Source of the DNA: Euwallacea fornicatus
Taxonomy: Eukaryota > Arthropoda > Insecta > Coleoptera > Curculionidae
Direction: 5' to 3'
Length of the DNA stretch: 64,000 nucleotides
Assembly (NCBI RefSeq): GCF_040115645.1
Contig: NC_089549.1
Coordinates: forward strand, 3,286,001 to 3,350,000
The notes under the pieces were generated by a model. It was given only the letters and a program-made list of their open reading frames with translations, was not told the origin of the DNA and ran no database searches. Position numbers and translations under genes: made by a program. Positions 11,961-27,200 of this stretch are shown piece by piece. Numbering within the stretch: the stretch's first letter is position 1; each line of letters starts with the position of its first letter.

Positions 11961-12991
11961 TTTTCTGACATAAAAGGCAGAATTTTTTCTGATTATAAGG
12001 AACATTTACCGCAAAGTGTTCCCTGGAAATGACTGGCATGCCACGGGAGCTTTCACGTAATAAATTTCGAAAAGTCGCGTATAATACACCCGTGACTTTC
12101 AACAAGTCACGGCAAGATTTTTCCTGCTTAGAGAAGAGTTTTAGTGCAATTTCGGTATTTAGGGTAATGCAAGTTCGTCTAGAATTGGAGGATAACCAAC
12201 TTTTGTTTCGTGTGCAGTACTTCCCTGGCTTCAGCTTTGTGTGCGATTATGGCCTAATTTGTTAGCTCATTTTGCGTTAGCAGGATTTCGCTGTCGCTAC
12301 TCCAAACCAAACCCAAATCAATGCATAGTTTCGGGTAATTTAAACCCACGTGTTTTCCGATCTGTTTGACACGAGTCGGTTTGCCTCATTAACTGAGTCT
12401 AGCTATAAATCGTCGTTATGCCAAAAGCTGTTAAATTCTGCACAGTCGATGAAAATAAAATGGTTATTCAGTTATAATTAATGGTCGGTGCATTGACGAT
12501 GATTTGTGCTGCTGTTACTGTCGGGGCCTGTCGTTCTTCAGAAAATTGCATTTTGACTCTGTCACATTTAGCTGTGGAATTAAAACGGGGAGAGTTGGTG
12601 ATTATTTTCTTCCGGTATTGTGAGCTTTATGGTCCTGCGAAGGAAAACGATTTCAGCAAATTCCGCAGTGTGTCTGAAATTGACTGCAGAAGCAGAAGGA
12701 ATTTCTAATCAAGGATGAAATGAAATTAGCCGTTAAATTACCCGAAAGATCGAGAATAAACAAAACAGGAACGACTGAAAGGAAATTATTTGAGAATGGT
12801 TTGCGGAGTTTGGAAAATAGAAGTAAATAATTGTGAAGACATGAAGATATCAAGAAGTTGCACCTAAAACCTTTGCTGCTATGCAAAACACTGTCCTAAA
12901 ATTTTCAATGATAATGCCTCCTTTCAGTTCTTCGGTTATTATTAATCTCCCTCAATTTATTGCGGCAATTCCTGACTTTCTAGTAATTGCA
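11961..12991. other. Non-coding stretch, no supported feature
   Basis: No ORF with a recognisable domain and no inverted termini. It may include the unrecognised inner part of the decayed element starting at 11577. Confidence 0.35.
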
Positions 12992-13765
12992 CACAAGGTG
13001 TCCCAAAAGTATACCGACAAACTTTAACCGGTGGTCGGGGGCACGAAATAACTAAATTAGTTCTTGATTAAGTTAGTTACCACTGTCTTTTGTTGAATAT
13101 TTTTTGCTTCAACCATGTTTGTTGTTGGTGAAACAAGCATTTCTTTATCACAATTAGATATTCCCGAGGTGCCAATATTAAAACCGCAGTAGATATTATT
13201 TATGCATTATAATTATTCATGCATTGGCACAGTAAGATTCATTTTGTTTATTTTTCAATCAGGATTTATATTCAAAATGTACGTTAATTTCTCATTTGAA
13301 AAACTTACCGATGTGCACCCATAGATCGTAAGAGAAAGTAGTGCAGTCTGACCCACGCGTCCTCCTGACCTAAGCACCCTGTTTTTTTTTCTTTGAGGTT
13401 ATCTTCAGTCTGTGGTCTACGAAACGCCTGAGGAAGATCTGTTAGCAACAATAATGGCCAGATTCACACATCTAGCTATTTGCGGAATGTTCCATTGGAT
13501 CCGCAAATCTATGAACTGACGTTGCATTTTTTGCGTTGAAGCAAATGATCAACATTTTGAACAATTATTATAAGCCGCGATTTATTTATTCTAGAAAACA
13601 ACGTCCAACATGAACAAAAATTCATTGTAGTGACCAAAACCATATTGCCCGTTTTCTGCTCAAACGGCTCACTTGCGGTCGTGTTTATGTAAGAAAGCAA
13701 GTTTGTTTTGATGTCTCTCACCACCCATTAATGTATTTGTTGCTATATTTCTGGGACACCCTGTA
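12992..13765 (+). mobile_element. Tc1/mariner-superfamily relic with TIRs and transposase tail
   Basis: The left end CACAAGGTGTCCCAAAAGTA pairs with the reverse complement of the right end, TACAGGGTGTCCCAGAAATA. On the + strand at about 13420-13565, broken frames read SVVYETPEEDLLATIMARFT, then RRCIFCVEANDQHFEQLL-like residues. This matches the usual C-terminus of insect IS630-like transposases (VYETP... and HFEQLL). The N-terminal two thirds are unrecognisable and no frame is intact. Confidence 0.65.
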
Positions 13766-14345
13766 TAGTTGTCGTCGTAACGGCAACTCTGCGTCGTTTA
13801 TTTTGTTGAAAATTTTGTAGAGTTGTCGGATTGTAAATTTTGTAAGAAAGCCATCGTCGATTTTTCTTTAACTCTTTACTTTCGTAGAAATTGACACAAA
13901 GCTGTTCAATTTCATACTAAAATGTACGGCCAAAGACAAAAAGATGGATGACATCGACACTTTAATATCCGATTCACAGTCAAAACTATTTTTGCTATCG
14001 CTTTCAACGTGTATAATTAGTCGGGCAATTTCATTCTCATCAACCTGGACCCCTCCGTCCTATCAACTCCGAATTTCACTTTCTGCATGCCGAACGGTGT
14101 TTGACCAAATCTCTGGTGTTATTTTGTTTAGTGCTTCTTTCCAAACTTCCAGAGATTTCTCAGCACTCAGACGATTCTTATAGCAATTTTATGTAACTTC
14201 GCAAAAATGTTCTGTGGCAGTAAATATACAGTGAAATAAAAGAAGACGAAGCACTTGATGCCCAGATTTTTCGGCGAGTATACCAGCCACACACATTGGT
14301 TCTGATTTATATCTAAAATCTGCATGTATTTTAAAATGAAGTATA
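13766..14345. other. Short non-coding spacer between two transposon relics
   Basis: About 580 bp separating two TIR-bearing elements. The open frame at 13944-14183 is uncharacterised and shows no domain. I see no other feature. Confidence 0.4.
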
Positions 14346-15270
14346 TACAGGGTGTATCATAAACACACCGACAAACTTTTAGGGGATGTAGAACTAATAA
14401 AAACAAGTATTTAGAACGAATAAAATTAGGCCCGAACTCGCTTCGTTTCCCACGTACAGGATGATTAATTTTAATTAAAAAAAATTAATATGTCAAAAAT
14501 GGTTTGGGATACGGACGTAAAATGCGGGACACGCTATGGCGGGATAAATGTACTCGTTCCTGAGTAAGCAAAATATTTCCATTTAGACCAGTGGCGTCTG
14601 TGCGGCCTTCGATGGGATGTTTTTCATGGAAAAATGGCACGCCGCTGACTTTTTTTAATACGAATATATTTTTTTATTAATATTCCGTTGATTCGTAATA
14701 AAAAAAGCCTCTTAGTGTTGCTCAAGTGGCCGTTTTCGAGGTAACAATTATTTCTCATTTATGTGCCTACCAAAAATTCGGTATAGGTTTTCACATGCGA
14801 GTTTTTAAGATTTTTTGTGATTATTACATAATATAAACATTTTTTTATAATGAATTTTCCGCAAATTAAGGGTTTTAACTATAGAAGAAATAAAAGACTC
14901 ATATGATAACAAAATATACTATAATCTAATGTTCTATGTGAATGCACATCAATCAATATAAAATTGATAGAAAACAAACAATAACTATCTTATAAGAAAT
15001 TTTCAAAATTTCGACTCTTCCTCGATGCAAGCAATGTACAGTCGATTCGTGCTTTCACGAACCCTACGGAAGATTCCAGAAATAGTTTCTATGAATGTAA
15101 ATCCAGACGTTACTCTTGTAAGCAGTTCTTTTTGATGAATGAAAAATTAAACGCCCTGTATCTTGCAAACAAACCGATTTCAGATCTAACTGTTTTCCTT
15201 TCCCAATATTTGTTTTTACGAGCTCCACATCCCCTTAAAGTTTGTCGGTATGTTTATGAAACACCATGTA
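14346..15270. mobile_element. Long-TIR non-autonomous element, ~925 bp
   Basis: The left end TACAGGGTGTATCATAAACA and the reverse complement of the right end TACATGGTGTTTCATAAACA begin long TIRs. These continue through CCGACAAACTT and GGGGATGT to at least about 70 bp, with weaker pairing further in (acgtacaggatgattaattt against a right-hand partner at about 15145-15170). It is flanked by TA. No transposase-like frame was found between the arms, so it is a MITE or an internally deleted element. The CCGACAAACTT core also occurs near the left end of the relic at 12992. Confidence 0.75.
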
Positions 15271-18200
15271 TATTTAATATCAACTTTTCTTCTGACCAAA
15301 TCTAAAAACTATACTTTCAGGATAGCAACACTGCAAGGTACATTGTTATTTATTATCACTCCTGAATATTTACTGTGGTAGCTCGAATTTTCCATATTAA
15401 TTGTGGGAAATTATTCAAGGTCTTTACACAGTTGATGTTTAAACCATCTCAAAAAATTACCCTCATTCATTTCCCTATGATAATCAGCTTGCTTTTTTAA
15501 TTAGATTTCGCAATTACACTTTTCATAAAGAGTGTGTTAGTAAGTTCCCCAAATTAGAGAGCGTTATATTTAGGTCAGGTTTGATAACTTCTGCCTAAAC
15601 TTTTCCCAACTTTTCAATGAACTTCTCAAACTATCATTATTTACATATTTATTGTGCTGTGGTGTTTCAGGAAGTTCGGCATGCGAAACAAAATTATAAA
15701 TGCTCGTTTTATTGTTTCAGGTTAGTCACTTATTGCATATTCAGACTACTACAATCATCAGTCCTGGTAAGTTTTCCTCTTACTAATAGAAATATCGAGA
15801 TCTTTATAATCCTCGTTCATCAACGAACTGTCCAAAATCAAACAGAGGGGTTTCACCTTAATGGTTACAACGATAAAAATTCTGGGCTCATCGACAGAAG
15901 CTGGCAAAACGCTTCGAAATTAAAGGAAATTTTTTTTAACCGGGAGAAAAAATATTGAACGTAATAAAAAAAGCGTTTTTGTTCTACAACTAATGACAGT
16001 ACGTGATGCAATGACATGGCGACAAATCTGTTAAATGCGTGAATACTAGAGTTATCTTATTACAGTCCCTTACTATTTGCCGGTCCCTTTTATTCGATGT
16101 TAGGGGCCCTTACCACACAGAACTATCGAGTAGGGATTTCACACTCGACGGCTACTTAAGTGATGTTACAGCCACTTATTTCGCTTAAGGACTGAGCTGA
16201 GGCGCTTAATTGGCCCTTCGTTGATATATTGTTTTATCTTAGACTCATAAAGTTTGATAGCAAAATTGATGGATAATAAAGTGTAAGAAACTTTAGTTTA
16301 TTGGGCAGTGCACAATTTTTCACGTAGGGTTTATTCGGTCGTCAAAAAGTTATATCAATGGTTTGTTTCATTTATTACTATTGTGTTCAGATTTCTGCAG
16401 AAATCTTTCATCATCCCCACACTATCGTATACAATATAGCTTATTGGCTTTTCAGCTTCAGTACTGCAAAAATATATTTTTATAGAGCCCTTGAAAGCCG
16501 CATCGCTTGCTCTTTTACTATCATTTTACTGGCCCAATTTTCCGCACTCGTGCCTATATGGCTTTATGGATTTCGGGCCATGGCCAAGTAGCTGGAAAAC
16601 AAATAATAATATAAACGGAAAAAAATGCTTTTACTTCTTATTTTCTCGACCCTTGAGGTTTTTATTCGATTTTATTTAACTCGAAGCGACACGACCTTAT
16701 CAATGGAGGACATTTAACGATTAGAGTGGCTCGATTGGAATAAGGTTGAGAACACCTTCTTTGCCACAGCAAAGCCAATAAAAAAATTCTTCTCCAAGAA
16801 AATTAAATTTCCTGGGTGAATATATATTTTTCCAACTACAGTCATTGCTCTCTTAAAAAAAAATCGTTCCGACTTTAAGGGGTGACGTCAGAACTTGAGC
16901 ATATATTGGGAAATTTTCTCTTCTTTTTTTTGACGAAGCCCTCAATCATTTCAGGCATATGTGAACATCTTTATACGAAACTTCTTAAAAACTTCGACAA
17001 TTGCGGTCACTTTTGGCTTCAAAAAAATTAAAGGAACTTTCCTATTCTGCAACGATAATATAGAATCCATAATAGTTGGTTCAAGTAAGTGTGTGGATAT
17101 CATCACATCTGAAGCTTGTTGATAAATTTGATTATTGAAAAATTATCTTTAACAACGACTCATAATGAACGGTTGAACAAATTCCATTTTCCATAATAAA
17201 TCTCCGCCTATTAATCACTCATCTGAAGTTGTGCTTTCATTAGAAATAATTAGAAAACTCAACTTTTCTTGTGGTCGTTGGAGTTTCGTAAAAGATACAG
17301 ACACGGAAATTTTTCCGGCGATTAACAACGGAGGCGTTATTTATCCGGCAGATGGAGTAGCGGAGCTGCTTCATTTATCAATTTCTAATTGTTAAAATTT
17401 CTTAGATATTTGAAAATATGCTTTCGTCGGTAGCAACTTTTATTTCCCACTCCTCCCTACGCCTCTGTTTCAAAGGAAGTAGAATGTTTTGCCTGTAGGA
17501 ACCACATCCGTTGTAATATTTTTGAATAACCAATGATGCAGCTGCTTCCACTTAAATATAAAATATTACCAAGCATGGTACGAAAAAATACGATTCCTCG
17601 AATATACTGATGATTTTCAAATAGCGTTTGTCAGAGATGTATCTTCAGTTAGGTGAATTTCTCCAAAAAAAAAAACACTTTTAGAGCACTTTTAACGATT
17701 GTTGTGGCATTTTGCTCTATTTTATTTAAAAAATCGGTATTGTTCTCTCCTCAGAAGTTGCCGCATTCAGTCCTCCCCTCTGATAAATTAAAAGAACTGC
17801 ATTGAAACGGGCACTCTATTGAAACCCGCTATATATATATATATATTGATTGGATGGCAAGACACTTTGTTAATTGAAATTTTTTTATTTCCTTCATTTT
17901 ATTTTCGTTGCTCCCCTTTAGAACTAGGTAAATGCAAATCATTGTAAATTCATCATAACTAAATTTGGACATTTCCAGATATCCGTTTCCAGGATTCTGC
18001 CAGAATTTGCCCTCAATCAGTAATCACACAATACGCATATTGAACAATGTGGGCTCTTAATTGATTCCACAAAGTGATGAGTAATATCGCCCACGCCATA
18101 GGAGGCTTGTAAAAGCTTAAAATAAATTAGTCGTCTGCTTCCATGAATCTAAATCTATCTAGGAATCTGAACCAAACATTAAATTGGCAAACGGCTACCT

Positions 18201-21200
18201 TTATGGGCAAACCGGCCGTAATGGCGTTAACATTAAAAGCATACAACGATATATCAAACGGTTTGATAATGCAAAGATATGCTCCGGCATGGAGAATAGT
18301 TCATTAGAGGAGAGAGCATTTTTCGTGATGTGAGTTTTTGATAATTTGAGCTGCGTTTCTCGGTTGGTTTTTCCGTCGGTTTCGATCTTTTTCTACCTCG
18401 TTAAAATTATCTCGCAGTTCAACCCAATTAATGGGTCTGAAGTAATATAGCGTATTTAGGAGGTGCCGATTTTTTGACGTTTTTCCAAACTTTATTGGGT
18501 CAATATTTCGGTATATCGTGAAGTAATTGAGATCTCAAAGATGTGTCTTAATAATGGATTCGAGAAGGCATTCAATATCTGCCTCGAAAGGTTCTTTGTG
18601 TGAGCACCTTCGTTTAGAATTACCTAGTTTCCTTTCTGGAGGTGCTACCTTATTATGTTCCTTTCATCATAACAACCAACTTGGGATTAATAATGATTCG
18701 TTCTATTCTCATTTTATTAAAGTTTTTCAAGCTCAATAAACACAAGTTAGGAGTTTGTTGTTTTTGGTCTTCATTGTTGGTAGGGAACAACTCTTCCCGA
18801 ACTGGCTCAATTAAGAAAACTCTATTTGGTTTTAGTAAACGATTAATGTTTGTTTCATAATAATAATGAGGTCGATAAAAACCACTTCTCAAATCTTCAC
18901 AGGGACAGACGTTCGTCATTTGTGAGGATTTTTTTTTTGTTTTAAACGACAAATTCTGTCGCTAGACAAGGAATAATGAAATTTTGATAATATCCACCTT
19001 CTTAGAAAAAAATTACACAAAAACTTCGCGCAGCACAATCTAAAAGAACCTGAAGTAAGATATTGACAAAACTGTACCTCCACCTCGAACCAGCCCAAAA
19101 TTGCCAAACATCACTCGACTCTTAAAATCCTTCATTGTGAAATTAAATTTATAAATTTACAGCTATAAAATCCATCAAGTAGTCATATTTGAGTTGCAGC
19201 CAGATTACGTGATTAAGTAAACTCCTACATATTCACGTGAAGAAATTGGAATGTGTTTAAGATAGAGGAAATTCAATCCGTTCTTCTTCAACTGGGACCG
19301 AAGCTATGTACGGTTACAGTTTATCGCTCCCAAATCTTATGGCACCCCTTATTCGCTGAAGGATTTATCCAAATGGGGGGAAATATGAAAATTGTGTGCC
19401 TGGAGGTAGGCAGCTCCCATTTATCTCGCTTGCTTTCCATTCCATTCGTTCGCCATTCTATTTAAAACAATACTGTTTGTTTGCTACTCTCCATATTCAT
19501 TGTCAACATTCCTCATTTTGTCAGGTCAGAGTTATTTTAGGGTCTTTTTTTCCTAACGGGAGGTTAAGCCATAACCCATGGGTCGAAAGCGACATGTTTT
19601 TATGGTCAAGAAGCCGATAATAGAGAAAGTCGATTTATCATATTCCCGTACAAACTATGCAAATATACATAGTTCACACTGCTGGATACGTTATCATAGT
19701 TTCAGCGCCTAAAGGTTGATGGTATTTGCGTAGGGATTTAGCAGTGCTATGCAACATCGGTGAGTTTATCTGTATGGGAAAACCCCTGCGATCGCCTAAT
19801 CGGACTGGCACAGTATGTAAATGGAATAGGGAAACACAAGGATGAAGGGTAATGAAGAGGAAATTTGGGTTAGGTCGAATTAATAATTATTTTGGGGTGA
19901 TTACATTTTTAAAAAAATCTTTTCTGACCGTGCAAAACACTTAACTTTTTTAATAAATACTTAATGTCCAAAATTCTCCTGAAGAATGGTCCATAAAATC
20001 TTAAGTATGTCTTATATTAAGCAGCTATAAAACCAAACATCTCTTGAAACCATAATAAGATTATATTGTTTTGTGACGCCCGTTTTCAGGATTGCAATAA
20101 AACTTTTACAAAGTTAAATGGTTTTTAAGTTCGAAGAAGTCTAAGTAGGGCTCTTTAGGAGTATTTAAATGATTATTCGACAGGGTAAACACGGTTAAAG
20201 TGTAACAGAGGAAGTTTTAAGGTTTATTTACATTTACTGACTTGGTTCAAGGTTAATATACTTAAAATTGTTATTCGGGGAGTGCAGGTGCAACAATGAG
20301 CAATGACAGAGATACATTATTAGATGGCTAATAAATCTTGGTCATAAATCAACTGGGCCTAACAACAGAAATGCAGGTTTTGCATTTAGGTCGTGAGATG
20401 CTCTATTATTCTCCATGAAGGGGGGCCATTATTCCCGTGGAAACCTTTACGCGCCTGCAACAGACAGTTACTATTATTAATTTTTGAATGAAGATAATGA
20501 AAAACAAGCTCGTACGTTCTACTATCAATAGTATATGGCCATAAATCGATATTTTGCTCCCTTGGCCACGATATTCAGAAATGATTTATTTGCAATTACT
20601 TTCTAACCAATCCTGTTAAGGAATCAGGTGTTTTGTATTCCATGTATAGCTATATCCTCTGCCCATTATTGGCTTTTTGCAAACGCAAAGTTGTTTATCT
20701 TCTTCAAAGGGAAGGCAATTACTTTTTGCCTCATACCTACGACCTTTCCACGCTCAGCATAATGAAAATGGCACTTTCCAGTCTGAATTTCAAGTAGCAA
20801 GGTTAAAAAACAATACGACTTTTTAGGATAATTTGTATTTATTGAAAAACAGTCAAACTCTATTCGCCTAACCGTGAGTGAAGTTAATGCAGATTTTTGA
20901 GTAGTTGGGTGGCAAAGTTCTGCGGAATAAATATTCACCTCTTCCAGCACTTTCTTTTTAAGAACGCTTTCAGTTTTTGAGATATTCATCTGACATTTTA
21001 AAAATACTTCTCTGAGCAGGAATTGCATTATTAAATATGCCAAAGGATTGCGAAAATGAGCACGCTGTACCAGCGAACCTTGGGTTGCATCATCTCTTAT
21101 CAGCCTTTATCAGATATTTGTGGCCACAGGGTGTTTGGTTTATCATGCACAACAAATTTGCATCCCCCTCAAAATCTCAAGGCGGTCCGTGTAAATTTTA

Positions 21201-24200
21201 CGTCGCCTCGCCGAAATTTAATCTCAAGCCTAGTAAAAGGGTGATATTTCATTTCGGAACTGGCTCTCTCTTTAATTACTTAGCGGTGCCTCCTTTGTGT
21301 TAATTAATTTTCGGCATAATTTGACGCTCAGTTGCATTTCCTTACTGGAGTTGTTTTATTACTCGTCGTTAGACATAGCTGCATCATAATGCATCCGAGA
21401 TATTAACGCCAAACGCGAATTTATTCTTAATTTTATGTTATTCCATGTGTGAGAGTGTTCTAGAAAGTTAGTCCGAGAAGTTTCTCCAACTTTTGTGGTG
21501 CCAGTGGATGGCTGCTGTCCATTGTATGTATAAAGTTTGCAGACATTTTTTAGCAAAAGTAACTTCTCCACGTTCGACTAAGAGTCCTCGTTTGGGGATG
21601 ATTAAAAAGTGGAAGGCACTGATGGTTAAATCTTTTAATCCCTTTTTCTCCCATAAAATTTTAACCGATTTCAATCCACTCAATGTTGGTTATTTGGTTG
21701 TTTTTTTCTTTTTTTTTTCAAATTGGTGTTCGAGCGGGATATGCCAAAATTCGCTCTTTTAACATTTAGTATCAGTTCTGACTTCGAGTGTTGGAAAAAC
21801 ATCCGGATATGTTGAAATTCGACTGATTCAATCTCTGATTCGAATTGAGTTAAAACTGTTAAGAACTCCACTCATTAAATTTTAAAAATTCGATAAAATG
21901 CGCCGTTTTAACTTTGTAAATACATCCTCTCGGTTGTGAAAAAATTAATCGTTGTACAACATTCATCAACAACTGCCTCCTCGAAATACCGGGTGTAAAA
22001 AATTTTGCGGATAGTTTTTCAGATATATTTGCCTGAAATTTGTGCCGCTTGTTATTTTTTTATCTTCAGTTTAATTTTTCCAGCATTTCTACAAATTTAT
22101 CTTTGATAGGGTTCATGTATTAATGTTCTGGTAACTTTACCACGAAAAAAAATATCACGAGTATATTAAATTAAATGAATAAATGATACAATGGCGCTTG
22201 GCTCTTATTACTCTAAGAAAGTTTGATATATGCAATATATCGTATGTTTACTGAACTGGTCATTTTAGTAGCTCTGACTAATTTTTGATTTATTTTTCTA
22301 CATGATGCAGAAAATTTGATTAATTATTTTCTAGGCAATTTCTGCTTTAAAATATATGTTTCCACAGAATTCAAGTTTTTCTCAGAACGAGCAGGGGGAT
22401 TGCACTATTATCCAAGATGAGGTTATACGGTTATTCAAACATCACATATTACTATCCAAATTTGTCAATATACCCTTAAATTTATTTCTCCACCCTTAAT
22501 GATTTTGATATTCTATCAGGATTTCTTCTATTGACGATCATTGCAGAAGCCTTGCTAGGTTTCAGTTCATATGGAATCAATTCCTATGCAAATCTGTCCA
22601 GAAGCATCAATTTAATTTCGAATTCGTTTAGCTCAATTTGCCAATAATTGCATGGTATCACATTTGGGCGCTTTGAACTCATTGTTTCAAAATCTGTTAA
22701 ATAGAATAAGTTTATAACTTTTCGAACTTTCGAATGTGCCAAAAACGACGTTGCCAAAACGTGTTTGTTTTAGCATTTATTGTTATGCAAATTAAATTAC
22801 CCGACCGTCGAACTAAAAATTTTTGAAACCAAAAATCATTTGGTAAGATCGATTACGCATACTTTGCCTTTAGCTTCTTTTAATTTATCTAATTTTAGCT
22901 GGCTTTGTGCTCCACGGGTTTGCATAAGAAAATCTTTTTACTATTACTATTCCTAATCTATAAATTACAATTCACTCAAATTATGGAGCGATATCTGACT
23001 TTTTTTGATATTCATCATTGAAAAAGTCCACGAATCAGAAGCGAATAACCATAGTCAATAAATTAAAAATCAATCCTTGTAAAATCGGCTTAAACTGAAT
23101 GATAAAGTGACAAAGCCGAACAAAGTTAAAAGACGAACAGTGTGCCTCTTAAAGATCGCTCGAGATGTTCAGTCGTTTGAGAAAGAAATGATGGAAAGGA
23201 AAAAGTGAGAGCTTTAGAAACTATAAAGATTAAAAACTATTGTATTCTTGATTACAATATGGAGTTGCGGCTTTAAGGGCGCGAAAGGATAGAAATGATA
23301 AAGCACAATGTTTTGGTACATTTCTCACCTCAAATGTACCATATCAAAAATTACATGTCTAGGAATATTTATTTATTACGAGGTGGAGAAAACGTGATTC
23401 AGTTCCCTCTTTTTTGTTTAAATTTTCGTCTGTTTTGCCATTAATTATGCATTTAGGCTGCCGGGCAAGGGTGAGTTTTAATTATCTCCTCGTCTTTATC
23501 AGCTTTGGTAATCTTGATTAACTGGTTTATTCAGAGAGATCGAATTTGTTTGTTTAATAAATTAAATCGCGAGATTTTATTGAACAATAAAAGAAAAATC
23601 ACGGAAATGCTGACTAATTTTTAACAAAACCCAATTTCCTCATTGGCCTTGTCGCCGAGATATGCTAACGAGGTAAAATCTTTAGCCCAGTTGTTATTTG
23701 CTTGTGTACTCGTTTGCAAACAGAGAATACTAGATTGGCAATTGCATTAACCCTCGGTCGATTTGCTTGTCCTCGGTTGATAATCCTTGGAATGGGAGTG
23801 GGAGTGGATGTTCACAATATGTAAATATTTTAGAATGTGAACTTATGAAGAGAAAGATAAATAGCGTAATCTTGGTGTTACGGAAAAGTTAAATTGAATT
23901 AATTGTATTATAAAAAGTTGCAACGTGATTATTTGAATGCAAGATTTTTAAACATTTTTTATTCATATTTTTTTGTCCTTTGAATTTACATTGTAGGGAC
24001 GTTCCAAGTCCTTTAGTCATTTTACTTGTTTGACTTGATTTTCAATGCTCTATTTAAAATATTTCCATAACTAGATCTTTACGCCATCTGGCGTCAGTTT
24101 TGCCTAAACGAATCATCGATCTAGTCTCATTCCAGGATCAATTTCCACTCCCTCTTCTAAGAACTACTCCATCTACGTGCCAATTTTGGAAGGACTGAAT

Positions 24201-27200
24201 TTGGGATATTGATTTTTCACATTGATTTGCTCCACTAGTGCTCTCTCTGGAAAGGAATAGTAACTACGCTTCTAGATGTCATTTTTCTCATCTCGCGATT
24301 GATTTTAGTTTGAAATTCCTGTATCGAGGAAACGGTTTAGTTTCTGTTTTTGTCGTTAGATGTATTCAGGCTTTCTGTAGAGAATCTCCTGTAGGACAAT
24401 TGTTGATTTCTCTGGCTAATTATTTTCCCGCTGCTTATATATTTTTAATTGTTAAAGAGTTTATAAATGATAAAATTCTTCAGAAAATCAATGATAAAGC
24501 CCCTTTGTCTAAATCATGTGGCTTAATGCTGCAATTTTTAAAAGAAAATTTTATTGAAAAATTTGGGATAATGCTCTGGCATGAGCAAAAAATATATATT
24601 CTCCAATAAATATTTCGCAGTGCATTTAGGTTTCGTACAAAAAGTGCAAATTAAAAATATTACATTTTTCACGGTTGTTTTGGAAAATAGTTGGAAATTT
24701 CAACTTCACAGCAGATTCTAAATAAGCATTAAATTGTACACATTCTCCTTAATTTAATTTAGGCTACTCCAAATGCCATATGACATAATTGCCTGTTATA
24801 TATCACTGTCGGTGTCCTCGAAATGGTAAAAGTCATGAAGTCGATTACATTAGAATAAATTATGTGCGTTTCAAAAAATTTTTGCATATAGGTTTCAAGT
24901 TGAATAAACGGTTTGTCCGCTCTCGACACCAGTTAAAGTATGTCAATCAAGTAATAGTTGCAAATTGAGTCGATTATGAAAGAACTACCAATTTCAAAAG
25001 TTTTTTCCATCGATCGCTAACATTTCTAAATTTACAATTCCCGGACAGAAATAATGCGGAAAATTCTATAGATATGTCCCCTTTCCCTAAATAACCCTCT
25101 AAATAACAAATGGACGTTTTACAACGTTACGTGTACCGTAAAGCCCTGGTTAGTACTGCACGCGAGGGTCATTCTTTCCTCGTCAAGCAATAAAATTTAT
25201 CCTAAGTTTTCTGAAGATTTATTTTTATGTTTCTCGCAACTTTACGACTTCCAAATAACCTTTGAAGCTTTTCCAAGAATTATGCCATATTGTTTCTGTG
25301 TAATAGCAGTAAAATATTAAAAAAATCCTCCCTTATTGCTGATACTTAAAATCCATTTAGATTCTTAACCCTACAAAGGGATCGATATTGGCTCTTAAAT
25401 GAAGAGTGGATTAAGGGTTCCTAGCCTGATCGGATTATGAGCCCGTTATTTCAAGTTTAGGTGGAATAAATGGGGCATTAAAACTTTCAAAAAATATGTT
25501 AGTAATTTATAATTTACTCTGGGCACAAAATTAAGCACTACTGACACTTTGCCAATTATTACTCTCAAGCTCAAAGACTCTTAATGACACTTTCCTGTGC
25601 AAACTTTAAGGCGAAACATACAATTTAATTACCAAAACTTCCAACTAAATTCCAATAACGTAGCTTACGGAATTACTCCTTTGATTACCTCAACTAGAGG
25701 GAAAACTTGTATAAAACAACCTTAATTTGAATACATCATCGCATCAGTGAGTTACCGGGAACATTCAAACAATTTGAAAATTATTCAAATTTGCTCTTCT
25801 ATTTTACGGACTGAGGATTTTCTAGTGGATTAAAGTTAGTTCGTATGTTTACGGAATTGAACTAACCGTGTCTGGAGTAGGGCCTTAAATTCAAACTGTT
25901 TAAGTGAGGGGTGTTGCCAGTTCCTGAAGTTTCGGCCTGCATTTGGCATGCCAAGAATTATGGCTGATTTATAGCAGAGTTTAAAAGGAAATTGTATTAT
26001 GTCCTTTAGAAGTTATCTAAGAGTGTTTTATAAGTTCAAAACCGTCTTACTTTAACGGTGTAGTGGGCTGAACTGATGGATTTTGGCGACTGTCTGGATT
26101 TGATGTTATAATTTAATTGGAATGGCTCACTTTGGGGTGTGTTTGCATTTTAGTATTTCAGGCAATTGCGTTCATTAAGCTCATTTTGGCACTAGTAATA
26201 AAAGTTATTATTCTCGCTGAAATGGTCCATTTTTGGCCTAAACTCTACAGGATCACGATGTGTGCAGGGGATCAATTTTCGGTTATTTGGCTGGGTATCT
26301 CATTTATTAATGAAGATAGAAGGATGCGGTTTGCGCGAACTATTGGTTTTCATTATGCAGGCAATTTTACAATCCTGTAACACTCACTCGTTTTGAAGGT
26401 GTTAACAACGAATTCTTTTTCATTGTCTGGTTTCACCTATCGTGGTGTGCCCTTCTTCTCTTCTACACCATTAAAACAGACAAATCAGATTGGTTGCTTT
26501 CAACAATATAAATCATAATCTATACTTCTCATGGCATTCTTCCCATTTTTACGTCAAGTCAGTTAACGTTGCAACGTGATCGTCTATTTTAATATCTTTG
26601 TTCATCTTTTGTAGTTTTTTCTATTTTTTTTTAGTTAAAATTAAATGAATTTAGTCATATTTATAATTCATTTTTCATAGACGCAGCTTAGACTCTCACG
26701 GGTATTTTTAGGGCAAGAAGCCAGTTTATCCTTTTTTTAAATTTTTAGCAGACCTTTAATGGTCATTGGAATACACATTGGAATACTCTTTTCCAGTTCC
26801 TTTTCGAACATTCGGTTTCTAATTTTGAAAGTGCTATTAAAGTCTTGCGCGCCAAAAACCAACTTTTACACGTCTTCCTGCGGAATCCTGGTTCAGTCTG
26901 TCGCGGTTCGCTGTGCGGGGAGTATCAGAAACAACTCCCTCGCCCAAGTGACGTGAAGTTCGGTCAATTTGGTCTCCATTGCAAATACAATTTGACTCAC
27001 TTTTTCAGTATTTGTAAGGACTTTGATCATTACGGACACTGGCAGACTTTTGCGATTCTAAAAGTACCAACAGTAACATCTTTTCAAAATCACATAAATT
27101 AAACATAAATTTGTTCCCCAGGTTTGTCATAAAAAGTTAAAAATTACAATTTTGGCACAACCCGCATACGGAAAAAACGACTTTAGGGATGTCCAACTGA

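Noticed and set aside
15617..15958. 113-codon open frame
   Set aside because: No domain, poor coding texture and isolated position. A chance frame in non-coding DNA is more likely.
24238..24609. 123-codon open frame on the + strand
   Set aside because: It begins at GTG, matches no family that I recognise, and lies in AT-rich DNA with no splice or promoter context. Probably chance.
26117..26380. Hydrophobic 87-codon open frame resembling a small membrane protein
   Set aside because: T-rich DNA readily gives Leu/Ile/Phe-rich frames. No initiation or splice context supports a gene.
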